Positions 45,026 to 53,975 of a DNA stretch of 64,000 nt are shown here, piece by piece. The notes under the pieces are model-generated. The model ran no database searches, was not told where the DNA came from, and worked only from the letters and a program-made list of their open reading frames with translations. The translations under genes and the position numbers were made by a program. Position 1 is the stretch's first letter. Every line of letters begins with the position of its first letter. The DNA is from a virus: positions 1-64,000 of the IMG/VR virus record IMGVR_UViG_3300034102_001587; one strand, written 5' to 3'.

Positions 45026-47374
45026 ATGAACAGATTAGCACAATTTTTAATAGAAAGCATATTAGGTGAAGCGGCTCAGATAGACAAAACAATAGTTGTC
45101 TATTCGGGCCGCTTTCAACCTTTTCATAAGGGTCACTACGCAACGTATGACCATTTGGTTAAGAAGTTTGGAAGGGATAATGTTTATGTAGGAACTTCCG
45201 ATGTAACCGATTCAAAGAAATCTCCATTCGGGTTTAAGGAAAAGAAAGTAATAATGACAAAGATGTTTGGTATTCCATCAAACAAAATAGTCAGTATTAA
45301 AAACCCATACGCTCCACAAGAAATACTCAATAAATTTGATTCAGATACTACTGCATTTATAACAGCAGTTGGTGAAAAAGATTCTTCACGTCTAAGTGGT
45401 AAATACTTCAAACCATATAAAGGTAAAGTAGATACTGGATATTTGGATAGGGGGTACGTTTATATAGCACCTGCTCAATCAAATCCTATAAGTGGAACTG
45501 ATGTTCGTTATTGGTTAAGTGCTGGTAGTGAAGCGGATAGAAAGAAAGGTTTTATGAAAGCATATCCAAAGTTTGATGAGCAAATATTCAAAATGATTAC
45601 TCTCAAACTTAAATCTCTTAAAGAATATATTAACGAAGAAATTAAATTAAATGTTAAGATTGGTGACCAAATCTTAATGGGTAAATTTAAAAACAAAAAA
45701 GTTTTTGTTAAATCTATCGGAAAAGATGAATGGGGAATGCCAACAATCAATGGTAAGAAAGCCGTAACATTTAGAATTCCTAAGAAAGATATTAAAGAAG
45801 GACTAGGTGGTGGTGCTGGTGTTGGATTATCTTTGACTGGTGGATATATTAATGGAGCACCAAATCCAAAAGATGTTAAGAAATTAAAATCTAAATTGGA
45901 TAAAGATGGTAGTGAGGAATACACTAAAGTAAAAGAAGATAAAATACCAGGTGGAAAAGCCGAAGGTATGACACTATCGGATATAGCTAAACACCATAAA
46001 GTTAGTCAGCAGACTTTAAAGAACGAATTTATAAAAGGATATGCAGTAGAAAGAGAGCATACAACCGATGTAAATGTTGCAAAAGAAATAGCATTAGACC
46101 ATTTATACGAAGACCCAAATTATTATAGTAAATTATCAAAGATTGAAACCCCACTAAGTGAAGGTTTACTTTTAGAAGGTGGAGCATATGGACATATGAA
46201 TCACCCATTTGACATTCAGATGAATCTTACATTTGGTGACCTTAAAAATATTGTAACTAAAGCTCTTAATGGTGATTTGGAATTAGCAAGAGAAAAAACT
46301 GATGGACAGGCATTGGCAATTAGTTGGGTAAATGGTAGATTGGTTGCCGCAAGAAATAAATCTCATACAAAAAATAAAGGTGAAGGTGCAATGACTATAG
46401 GGCAGGTTGCAAAACAATTTGCTGGTAGAGGTGCTCTTACAGATGCTTATACATTTGCTATGAATGACCTTTCAAAAGCAATAGCAGGATTAACTGAACC
46501 ACAACGTAAGAAGATATTTAAAGATGGTGCATGTTTTATGAATTTGGAAGTAATATATCCAAAGAATTCAAACGTAATACCATATGGACAAAACATTTTA
46601 GTATTTCACGGAACTTTTGAATATAATAAAGAAGGTGAAGTAATCGGAGAGAACCAACAGGCGGCATCTATCTTAGCTGGTATGATTAAGCAAGTTAATA
46701 AGCATGTACAAAATACATACACAATTCAGGGACCCCCAATACAATCATTACCAAAATCTCAAGAACTTTCTAAATTACAAGGAAAGTATATATCAATGGT
46801 TAATAAATTGCAAAACGAATTTAAACTTTCTGATTCAGCTGGAGTAGCAGATTACCATCAGGCTTGGTGGCAAAATTATGTTGAAAAGAATGCAAAAAAA
46901 TTAGACATAAATTCAAAAATAGGGTTGGTTAAAAGATGGGCTTTTGGTGATAAATCAATGCGTATAAATCAAATACAAGACCAGAAGATAAAAGCATGGG
47001 CGGATAAAACTGATAAGCAAGACCAGCAAAAGATTATGAAAGAAAACATAATGAAGTTTGAACAAATCTTTTTAGGTGTTGGTGCTGATGTATTATCATT
47101 TATGGAATCTGTACTTACCGCCAATCCTTCGGATGCAACCAAACAATTAAGAAAAGAATTGGGAACTGCAATTAAGCAAATAAAAGCTTCTGGAAATCCA
47201 CAACAAATTGATAAATTAAAAATTGAATTAAGCCGCTTAAATTCTTTAGGTGGATTTGATAAAATTGTTCCAAATGAGGGTATTGTTTTCGTTTATGGGG
47301 GAAATACCTATAAATTGACTGGAGCATTTGCACCATTAAATCAAATATTGGGTATCTTTAAGTACGGAAGATAA
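45026..47374 (+). CDS. Multidomain protein: NMNAT-like nucleotidyltransferase, DUF5661-like and ligase-like KxDG domain
   Basis: 782 residues. It begins MNRLAQFLIESILGE, a candidate capsid-targeting signal with LIE and LGE cleavage triplets. Residues ~22-190 are an NMN-adenylyltransferase-like domain (GRFQPFHKGH at 28-37, NPISGTDVRYW near 157). About 325-375 has VEREHTTDVNVAKEIALDHL then YEDPNYYSKL, like DUF5661. From ~395, LAREKTDGQALAISW (about 418-432) has the KxDG nucleotidyl-lysine motif of ATP-dependent ligases and capping enzymes, with FMNLEVIYP, VFHG and a C-terminal EGIVFVYGG...YKLTG as motifs III-V. It may act on NAD, RNA or nucleotides in early infection if packaged. Substrate unproven. 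Confidence 0.65.
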   Translation: MNRLAQFLIESILGEAAQIDKTIVVYSGRFQPFHKGHYATYDHLVKKFGRDNVYVGTSDVTDSKKSPFGFKEKKVIMTKMFGIPSNKIVSIKNPYAPQEILNKFDSDTTAFITAVGEKDSSRLSGKYFKPYKGKVDTGYLDRGYVYIAPAQSNPISGTDVRYWLSAGSEADRKKGFMKAYPKFDEQIFKMITLKLKSLKEYINEEIKLNVKIGDQILMGKFKNKKVFVKSIGKDEWGMPTINGKKAVTFRIPKKDIKEGLGGGAGVGLSLTGGYINGAPNPKDVKKLKSKLDKDGSEEYTKVKEDKIPGGKAEGMTLSDIAKHHKVSQQTLKNEFIKGYAVEREHTTDVNVAKEIALDHLYEDPNYYSKLSKIETPLSEGLLLEGGAYGHMNHPFDIQMNLTFGDLKNIVTKALNGDLELAREKTDGQALAISWVNGRLVAARNKSHTKNKGEGAMTIGQVAKQFAGRGALTDAYTFAMNDLSKAIAGLTEPQRKKIFKDGACFMNLEVIYPKNSNVIPYGQNILVFHGTFEYNKEGEVIGENQQAASILAGMIKQVNKHVQNTYTIQGPPIQSLPKSQELSKLQGKYISMVNKLQNEFKLSDSAGVADYHQAWWQNYVEKNAKKLDINSKIGLVKRWAFGDKSMRINQIQDQKIKAWADKTDKQDQQKIMKENIMKFEQIFLGVGADVLSFMESVLTANPSDATKQLRKELGTAIKQIKASGNPQQIDKLKIELSRLNSLGGFDKIVPNEGIVFVYGGNTYKLTGAFAPLNQILGIFKYGR

Positions 47375-47394
47375 TCGTTTTATTTAATTTTGAT

Positions 47395-47403
47395 ATACTT
47401 ATA
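47395..47403 (+). promoter_or_regulatory. Late-promoter variant ATACTTATA
   Basis: Same variant as at 44548, inside ATATACTTATATATAC; 23 bases before the ATG at 47427. Confidence 0.45.
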
Positions 47404-47426
47404 TATACGAATATATCAAAACTAAT

Positions 47427-48110
47427 ATGGCAAAGGAATTTCAAAAAAAGTACATGCATCCAACCCGCCGAAAGTTGGTAAATATGGTTTTAACAGGCGG
47501 TGATTATGAAAAAAATACACAAATATCATTCGCCGGGGCAGATAAACAAAATGTAAAACGTGAGGTTGGTGAAAGATGGACTGATGAAAACGGAAAGTCT
47601 TGGGAGCAACATGCTGCTGGTAAAGTAGAAGTATCCGAATTGGGTGATATAATGGCTGAGACACGAGCTTACCTAGCTGCATTAAATAGTTGCAAGGGTG
47701 ATGCTTGTAATACAATTAAATTAAGTAGAGCTGATAAAAAACTCATCTCAAAAACTGGATATTGTGCAACTTGTTTAGCAAAAAAAGAATTAACAATTAA
47801 ATTAGATGGGTTGTGGGAAGCATATGAAGATTATAAAATATACAATAATATGATTTCGTATGGTAAAGATGTAGTATCACAATTTCAACAAGCGTACAAT
47901 GATGCTAAGCAAGATTATGAAGTTGTGCAAGAAGATGGTACGCTTGAAAAGTGGAGTATGGAAAGAGATGTAAATGAATTAAAGGCAGAAATACTTGCTG
48001 ATATTACACGATTTGAAGAAGAAATACAACAGGCAAAAAAACTAAGAAATGAGGCTTGGGAAAAACTTAAAGATAAAAATTACGATTTAGTTAAACCACC
48101 AATTGATTAA
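47427..48110 (+). CDS. Four-cysteine protein upstream of terminase (candidate small terminase or packaging factor)
   Basis: 227 residues. Four cysteines at 89, 94, 113 and 116 (NSCKGDACN, GYCATCLAK) suggest a zinc site. The C-terminal half is a long helical/coiled-coil region (ERDVNELKAEILADITRFEE). Its stop overlaps the terminase start by one base. In T4 the small terminase gp16 precedes gp17, so position suggests a packaging role, but the sequence does not resemble gp16 clearly. Treat the assignment as inference. Confidence 0.5.
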   Translation: MAKEFQKKYMHPTRRKLVNMVLTGGDYEKNTQISFAGADKQNVKREVGERWTDENGKSWEQHAAGKVEVSELGDIMAETRAYLAALNSCKGDACNTIKLSRADKKLISKTGYCATCLAKKELTIKLDGLWEAYEDYKIYNNMISYGKDVVSQFQQAYNDAKQDYEVVQEDGTLEKWSMERDVNELKAEILADITRFEEEIQQAKKLRNEAWEKLKDKNYDLVKPPID

Positions 48111-49711
48111 TGGCTCAAAATTTAGGTATAACACAAAAGAAATCTTTAAAAGAGATTATTGCAGAAGAATACAAAAAGTGTGCTAGTGACCCTATACACT
48201 TTATGAAAAAATATTGTATGATTCAGCATCCGGTGAGAGGTAAAATACCTTTTCACCTTTTCCCATTTCAGGAAAAAACATTAACTCAATTTGCAAATAA
48301 TCGTTTTAATATAGTATTGAAATCACGTCAAACTGGTATCTCAACGCTATCAGCTGGTTATGCACTTTGGAAAATGTTATTCAATTCGGATTTCAATGTA
48401 TTGGTTATTGCAACAAAGCAAGATGTAGCAAAAAACTTAGTAACTAAAGTAAGGGTGATGCATGAATTACTTCCTTCTTGGTTGAAGGGTGGTTCTTTGG
48501 AAGATAATAAACTTTCCCTTCGTTTACACAATGGTTCTCAAATTAAGGCTATTGCTAGTTCTCCGGATGCAGGACGTTCCGAAGCCCTATCACTTCTTAT
48601 ATTTGATGAGGCTGCTTTTATTGATGATATTGATGAGATTTGGGTGGCAGCTCAATCTACCTTATCAACGGGTGGTAGTTGTATTGCACTTTCTACTCCT
48701 AATGGTGTGGGTAACTGGTTTCACAAAACTTGGTTAGGTGCAGAGGAAGGACAAAATCCATTCAATACAATTAGATTGCATTGGACAGTTCATCCTGAAA
48801 GAGGACAACAATGGAGAGATGAACAAGAAAAACTATTAGGACAAAAGAAAGCAGCTCAAGAATGTGATTGTGATTTCGTATCTTCTGGTGATACTGTTAT
48901 TGATCCTGAACTATTGATGTTTTACAAAGAAACATTTTGCCAAGACCCAATTGAAAAGACTGGATTTGATGGAAACCTTTGGAGATGGGAATATCCAATG
49001 GCAAATGGTTCATATATGGTGATAGCCGATGTGGCGAGAGGAGATGGAAGTGACTATTCAGCCGCACATGTTATGGATATTACAACTTGTACACAAGTTG
49101 CTGAATATAAAGGAAAAATTGATACAAAAGACTTTGGAAACTTCTTAGTCAATCTCTCAACAGAATATAATGATGCATTATTAGTAATAGAAAATGCAAA
49201 TATTGGATGGGCTTGTATTCAACAATGTATAGATAGACAATATAAAAACTTATTCTATATGAGTAAGGATTTAAAGTATGTAGATGTTGAACACCAAATG
49301 AGAAACAAATATAGAGCTGACGAAAAACAAATGGTTGCTGGATTCTCAACAACTTCTAAAACTAGACCTTTGATTGTATCTAAATTAGATGAATACTTTA
49401 GGGAAAAAGCAGTAACAGTTCGTTCAAATCGTTTGATAGATGAATTGTTTACTTTCATATTCATTAATGGTAGAGCAGAGGCTATGAAAAGTTATAATGA
49501 TGATTTGGTGATGGCATTTTGTATTGGGTTGTGGGTAAGAGATACGGCACTTAGATTAAGACAAGAAGGAATAGACCTTACAAAAAGAACTTTGGGTGGT
49601 ATTTCATCAAATCAACAATACGAAGGTGTTTATGGACCATCCGATAGGGATGATAACCCTTGGAAAATGAGAATTGGTGATAATTTTGAGGACTTAACAC
49701 AGTGGTTGTAA
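48110..49711 (+). CDS. gp17: Terminase large subunit, gp17-like
   Basis: 533 residues (T4 gp17 is 610). The ATPase has Walker A-type SRQTGIST (about 72-79), like T4 SRQLGKTT but with Lys missing at the usual position (TGIS), and Walker B LLIFDEAAF (about 161-169). The nuclease domain has Asp in VIADVARGDGSDYS (about 302-314), LVIENANIGWACI, and Asp in NDDLVMAF (about 463). It drives DNA into the prohead through the portal and cuts concatemers. The Walker A change suggests the lysine is supplied by a variant (deviant) P-loop. Confidence 0.92.
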   Translation: MAQNLGITQKKSLKEIIAEEYKKCASDPIHFMKKYCMIQHPVRGKIPFHLFPFQEKTLTQFANNRFNIVLKSRQTGISTLSAGYALWKMLFNSDFNVLVIATKQDVAKNLVTKVRVMHELLPSWLKGGSLEDNKLSLRLHNGSQIKAIASSPDAGRSEALSLLIFDEAAFIDDIDEIWVAAQSTLSTGGSCIALSTPNGVGNWFHKTWLGAEEGQNPFNTIRLHWTVHPERGQQWRDEQEKLLGQKKAAQECDCDFVSSGDTVIDPELLMFYKETFCQDPIEKTGFDGNLWRWEYPMANGSYMVIADVARGDGSDYSAAHVMDITTCTQVAEYKGKIDTKDFGNFLVNLSTEYNDALLVIENANIGWACIQQCIDRQYKNLFYMSKDLKYVDVEHQMRNKYRADEKQMVAGFSTTSKTRPLIVSKLDEYFREKAVTVRSNRLIDELFTFIFINGRAEAMKSYNDDLVMAFCIGLWVRDTALRLRQEGIDLTKRTLGGISSNQQYEGVYGPSDRDDNPWKMRIGDNFEDLTQWL

Positions 49712-49735
49712 ATTATAGTGTTTTGATATTTTCCG

Positions 49736-49744
49736 ATATTTATG
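49736..49744 (+). promoter_or_regulatory. Late-promoter variant ATATTTATG
   Basis: 28 bases before the ATG at 49773. The gene also has a strong ribosome-binding sequence AAAGGAG nine to fifteen bases upstream, which is uncommon in this window. Confidence 0.45.
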
Positions 49745-49772
49745 GTATATGTCAAAATAAAAGGAGACTAAA

Positions 49773-50210
49773 ATGATTAAATTAACAAATATCCTAAAAG
49801 AAGATGAATATGTAAATAAAGCATATTCTAAGGGAGACCAACCAGCCGATAACCCAATTGATGATTATGATGAATTGGATGTTGAGCAAGAAGATATGGA
49901 TGATTTTATAAATTATCTTAAATCTTACTCACAATCGTTAGATGAAGCTAATTGTAATTGTGTTTACGAGGCAGAATATCAGGGTAGAGAAGTAAAGTTA
50001 GGTAAACCAATGCAAGGTGATGTTAAAAAGTTTAAAGTTTATGTTAAGAATCCTAAAACAGGTAAAGTAGTTAAGGTAAACTTTGGAGATAAAACAATGA
50101 GAATTAAGAAGTCTAATCCTGATAGAAGAAAATCCTTCAGAGCAAGACACAATTGTGATAATCCTGGTCCAAGAACAAAAGCAAGATATTGGTCTTGTAG
50201 AAAATGGTAA
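49773..50210 (+). CDS. Small head-type protein with candidate capsid-targeting N-terminus
   Basis: 145 residues. It begins MIKLTNILKEDEY (triplet LKE at 8-10). An acidic segment follows, then a basic C-terminus with RRKSFRARHNCDNPGPRTKA and YWSCRKW, a Cys/His-containing motif I recall from uncharacterised small proteins beside portal genes of T4-like phages. It lies eight bases upstream of the portal gene. Probably a structural or packaged head protein. Confidence 0.55.
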   Translation: MIKLTNILKEDEYVNKAYSKGDQPADNPIDDYDELDVEQEDMDDFINYLKSYSQSLDEANCNCVYEAEYQGREVKLGKPMQGDVKKFKVYVKNPKTGKVVKVNFGDKTMRIKKSNPDRRKSFRARHNCDNPGPRTKARYWSCRKW

Positions 50211-50218
50211 AATAAATT

Positions 50219-52003
50219 ATGGCAGAACAATTCCAAGACGATAGGAGTTTCTTTGGGAGACTTAAAAAACTATTCTCAACTAATGCAATCGTAACCGTTG
50301 ATAAAGAAGGTAAACGTAGAGTAGTTGACGTTGAAGATAGACAGCTGAATACAAACTTTGTAAACCTAAGAGATAGGTACACAAAACTTCAAAGGTCTTA
50401 CTTCGAAACACATCAAGGTGCTCAATCAATGGCATATCACCAAGTTCGTAGAGAACTTTTTAGAGATTATGATGCTATGGATATGGACCCGATTATAGGT
50501 TCAGCATTAGACATATATGCAGATGAATCCACAACCAAGAATGAATATGGTGATGTTCTTCAAATTAAATCAACGAATGAGAACGTAAGAGAAATGCTTC
50601 ACAATCTATTCTATGATATAATGAATGTGGAATTTAACTTATGGCCTTGGATTAGAAACTTAGTAAAATATGGTGATGCTTTCTTAGCATTAGAAATTAT
50701 GCCTGGTAAAGGTATTATCAACGTAGCACCACACTCAACTTATAACGTAGAGAGATTAGAAGGTACTGACCCAAATAATCCTGATTATGTTAAGTATAAG
50801 GTGGAATTGGACAGATTTGGTAAAAAGGAATATGAGCAATACGAAATGGCTCACTTCAGAATGCTATCAGACACTAACTTTTTACCTTATGGCAAATCAA
50901 TGGTTGAAGGTGCAAGAAGAATTTGGAAACAATTATCTCTTATGGAAGATGCGATGTTAATTCATCGTATTATGAGAGCACCTGAAAAGAGAGTATTCAA
51001 AATTGATATTGGTAACATTCCACCGCAAGAGGTAGATAACTATATGCAAAAGATTATTAACAAAATGAAGAAAACTCCATTTGTTGATAAAAATACTGGC
51101 GATTATAACTTAAAATACAATATCCAAAACCTTACTGAAGATTTTTTCCTACCTGTTCGTGGTAGTGATAGTGGTACAACTATTGATAATCTGCAAGGTT
51201 TAGAATATGCAGCAATTGAAGATATTGATTACTTAAAGAATAAATTATTTGCAGCTCTAAGAGTACCAAAGGCTTACTTATCTTATGATGAAAATGTTAA
51301 TGGTAAAGCTACATTGGCTGCAGAAGATGTTCGTTTTGCAAGAACTATTGAAAGAATCCAACGTACAGTTGTTAGTGAATTGGCAAAAATTGCAGTAGTT
51401 CACTTAGCAGCAAATGGTATTGATGATTCAGAAATGACAAATTTTGAATTAACACTCACAAACGCTTCTACAATCTATGAGCAAGAAAAGGTTAATTTAT
51501 GGTCTGAAAAAGTAAGATTAGCATCTGATGCAAAAGCACTTAATATGTTATCATCTGATTGGTCTTATCATAATATATTTGGGTTATCGCAAGATGAAAT
51601 AGATATTGAAAGAGCAAAAGTAATCTTAGACCTAAAAGATAGATTCAGACATACATCAATAGAACAACAAGGACAAGACCCAGCAAACCCACCACAACAA
51701 CAAAATGTGGAAGAAGAAATCAGTAAATTAAAAACTGAAATTGAATTAAATAGGGGAGTTGGTAGACCTAAAGAAGGAAACACTTATGGTAAAGATAAGC
51801 ACCCATATGGTAGAGACCCATTGGGAGATAAGGAAAATCATAAGGAACGAAAGAGAGATGATAGAACATTAAACACAAACGCTAAAAAGCTTGCACGTGA
51901 ATATATAAACGGAATTTCATCAAAAAAGAAGGTTTTAAACGAAAAATCCCAAAAATCGGGTATGTTAGATGAAAAAAACCTGTTAGATGAAACTAAAATT
52001 TAA
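50219..52003 (+). CDS. gp20: Portal protein, gp20-like
   Basis: 594 residues (T4 gp20 is 524). Conserved strings are YRELF-type RRELFRDYDAMDMDPIIGSA, LDIYADESTT, NLVKYGDAFLALEI, MEDAMLIHRIMRAPEKRVFK and KNKLFAALRVPKAYLSYDEN. The stem and crown helices follow. The last ~90 residues are Gln/Lys-rich and probably disordered, accounting for the extra length. Twelve copies form the DNA entry ring and nucleate prohead assembly. Confidence 0.93.
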   Translation: MAEQFQDDRSFFGRLKKLFSTNAIVTVDKEGKRRVVDVEDRQLNTNFVNLRDRYTKLQRSYFETHQGAQSMAYHQVRRELFRDYDAMDMDPIIGSALDIYADESTTKNEYGDVLQIKSTNENVREMLHNLFYDIMNVEFNLWPWIRNLVKYGDAFLALEIMPGKGIINVAPHSTYNVERLEGTDPNNPDYVKYKVELDRFGKKEYEQYEMAHFRMLSDTNFLPYGKSMVEGARRIWKQLSLMEDAMLIHRIMRAPEKRVFKIDIGNIPPQEVDNYMQKIINKMKKTPFVDKNTGDYNLKYNIQNLTEDFFLPVRGSDSGTTIDNLQGLEYAAIEDIDYLKNKLFAALRVPKAYLSYDENVNGKATLAAEDVRFARTIERIQRTVVSELAKIAVVHLAANGIDDSEMTNFELTLTNASTIYEQEKVNLWSEKVRLASDAKALNMLSSDWSYHNIFGLSQDEIDIERAKVILDLKDRFRHTSIEQQGQDPANPPQQQNVEEEISKLKTEIELNRGVGRPKEGNTYGKDKHPYGRDPLGDKENHKERKRDDRTLNTNAKKLAREYINGISSKKKVLNEKSQKSGMLDEKNLLDETKI

Positions 52004-52020
52004 TAAAGAAAAATTTGTTT

Positions 52021-52029
52021 ATATTTATA
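52021..52029 (+). promoter_or_regulatory. Phage late-promoter motif ATATTTATA
   Basis: Exact match, 40 bases before the ATG at 52070. Confidence 0.5.
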
Positions 52030-52069
52030 TGTGTTAGTTTATAGGGTAGAATAAATATAGGGTAAGTAA

Positions 52070-52939
52070 ATGAAAAAAATTAAACACTCAAAGTTTAAGA
52101 ATACTGGAGTGTTATTTGAGCTTTTAGTAAGACAAATAACGCTTGAAATTCTTAATGGCGATAAATCTGAAAACGCAAAAAGAATTGTAGCAGAGTTCTT
52201 TGCTCCAAATACGGAATTAAACAAAGAATTACGTCTATATGACATATTGTTAAAGGAAAAATATAATTCCGAAACAAAAGCAGATAGATTGGTAGAAACA
52301 GTATGTGATGCACACGCTAAATTAAATCAATCGATACTTTCTAAAGAGAAATTTAACCTTATTAAAGAAATTTCAGCAAAATTTGAAATTGAACAATTTT
52401 TATCATCCCCTATTTCTAACTATAAAGTTCTAGCATCTATATATAAAGTATTTGAATCTAAGAGAGCAGATGTATATGATATTAAAGATATTTTTAATTC
52501 TAAGATTACCCTAATCGAAAACATTACATCAAAGCCCGCTCAACAAATCCAACCAGCTGAAGATAAAAAGTTGATTGAATCCTATAAACAACAAGACAAA
52601 GACCTTAGATTACTTACTTATAAGATTTTAGTAGAAACTTTCAACAAAAAATATACAAATTTAGATGATTCTCAAAAGAATTTGTTGAAAGAATATATAA
52701 ACAATATCACTAATACTACGAAATTTAAAGATTACGTTGGACAAGAATTGCCAAATATTATTTCTGAATTAAATGGTATTAAATCAAAATTAAAAGATAA
52801 AGTTACGCAAATCAAACTATCAGAAACTATTTCCGTTTTAGAAAAAATGAAAATTGGAAAGACTGTATCTGATTCTCAAGTTTCATCAATTATGCTTTCT
52901 TATGAGCTAATTAAGGAACTTAAATCTAAAGTAAAATAA
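52070..52939 (+). CDS. Conserved helical protein between portal and prohead protease
   Basis: 289 residues, helical and Lys/Glu/Ile-rich. It opens MKKIKHSKFKNTGVLFELLV and RQITLEILNGD; later strings include FEIEQFLSSPISNYKVLASI and FNKKYTNLDDSQKNLLKEYI. Similar proteins of unknown role sit in this place in marine T4-like phages. The stop overlaps the next start by one base. Likely a head-assembly factor or core protein. Confidence 0.6.
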   Translation: MKKIKHSKFKNTGVLFELLVRQITLEILNGDKSENAKRIVAEFFAPNTELNKELRLYDILLKEKYNSETKADRLVETVCDAHAKLNQSILSKEKFNLIKEISAKFEIEQFLSSPISNYKVLASIYKVFESKRADVYDIKDIFNSKITLIENITSKPAQQIQPAEDKKLIESYKQQDKDLRLLTYKILVETFNKKYTNLDDSQKNLLKEYINNITNTTKFKDYVGQELPNIISELNGIKSKLKDKVTQIKLSETISVLEKMKIGKTVSDSQVSSIMLSYELIKELKSKVK

Positions 52940-53604
52940 TGGAAGCAAGATTAAAAGAGGCTATTCGTAAATACGTTAGAGAAAGAAACATTCAAAAAAC
53001 TTTGGATGAAATGTCAGTAACAGGTAATGTGGCTGGATATAATACCCCAGCGGCATTTTCAAAGCCTGGTCAAACTGCAAAGAAAAATAAAAGATTAGCT
53101 GCAATTGCAGGTGGTACTGTTGTTGATGATTTGGAAGAAGGTTTGACAAGTAGTGCTGGTGCACCATTTTCAAAACCATCTGAAGTTGCTGGTAAAAACG
53201 CAAAATTAGCTAAATTATCCGGAGCTACTATTGTTGGTGAAGGTGAAAAAGATTGGGCATTAGGTGATGTGCCGGCTAGTAAAGATGAAGCACTTCCAAT
53301 GAAACCAACAGCTGCAAAAGAAGTTGATAAAGCTAAAGTTGCAGATATTAGCGGTATGATTGTTGCGGAAAATAGATGGTTAGAATTAAAAAGAGAAGAA
53401 TCTTCACCAAAATCAAAAGTTGGTAGAGGTGTTTCTAATATACACAAACAACTTTCTGAAATAGAGAAGTTTGTTAATTGGTATTCTAAAATTAAGACTG
53501 AAAATGGACTTAAGAAAGAAGATTACTGGAAAAGAACAAACGCATCTCTTTATAAAATCAGAGAAAGGTTAATGGGAATAACTGAAAAATTAAGAACTTT
53601 ATAA
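52939..53604 (+). CDS. Head-region protein with three ~28-residue repeats
   Basis: 221 residues. Three repeats are visible: about 38-67 (AAFSKPGQTAKKNKRLAAIA GGTVV), 76-103 (APFSKPSEVAGKNAKLAKLS GATIV) and 118-145 (ALPMKPTAAKEVDKAKVADI SGMIV). Consensus: F-S-K-P-x3-A-x-K-N-x-K-L-A-x2-x-G-x-T-x-V. A basic helical C-terminus follows (about 160-221). It may be a core protein binding several copies of a partner or cut by the prohead protease. Not a recognised family. Confidence 0.55.
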   Translation: MEARLKEAIRKYVRERNIQKTLDEMSVTGNVAGYNTPAAFSKPGQTAKKNKRLAAIAGGTVVDDLEEGLTSSAGAPFSKPSEVAGKNAKLAKLSGATIVGEGEKDWALGDVPASKDEALPMKPTAAKEVDKAKVADISGMIVAENRWLELKREESSPKSKVGRGVSNIHKQLSEIEKFVNWYSKIKTENGLKKEDYWKRTNASLYKIRERLMGITEKLRTL

Positions 53605-53605
53605 T

Positions 53606-53974
53606 ATGCCAGCACAATCTAAAGCACAACAACGATTTATGGGTATGGTACATGCAGTACAAAAAGGAGACATGGAAGCACCATCTAAAGAAGTTGAAAA
53701 AGCAGCAGACTCAATGAGTAAAAAATCTGCTAAAGATTTTGCTTCAACATCACATAAAGGATTACCTAATAAAAAAGAAAATATGAAAATCTCAAAAAGT
53801 AGATTAAAAGAAATAGTTAAAGAAGTTTTAAAGGAAGAATCTGAATATCAAGCTTTCTTTAAAAAAGCATTAGAAAAAGCTGGCAAATCTATCACCTCAA
53901 TGAGTGATGATGAGAAAAAAGCATTCTTCAACAAAATTGATACAGCTTGGAATTCAAAAGGAGAAAAAAAGTAA
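53606..53974 (+). CDS. DUF3008-like small protein
   Basis: 122 residues. The start MPAQSKAQQRFMGMVHAVQK is the hallmark of the DUF3008 family found in phages and bacteria. A Ser/Lys-rich middle is followed by SKSRLKEIVKEVLKEESEYQ, which resembles the candidate capsid-targeting helices seen elsewhere here, and a helical end. Between a head protein and the protease gene, so probably a prohead core component. Confidence 0.6.
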   Translation: MPAQSKAQQRFMGMVHAVQKGDMEAPSKEVEKAADSMSKKSAKDFASTSHKGLPNKKENMKISKSRLKEIVKEVLKEESEYQAFFKKALEKAGKSITSMSDDEKKAFFNKIDTAWNSKGEKK

Positions 53975-53975
53975 T

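Noticed and set aside
49149-49464. Minus-strand open frames inside the terminase gene
   Set aside because: No plausible starts or domains and wholly covered by a conserved gene; the same holds for other antisense frames within structural genes.
53904-53975. 24-residue N-terminal extension of the prohead protease
   Set aside because: It overlaps the preceding gene in another frame; ATG at 53976 has a good ribosome-binding sequence and starts right after the upstream stop.
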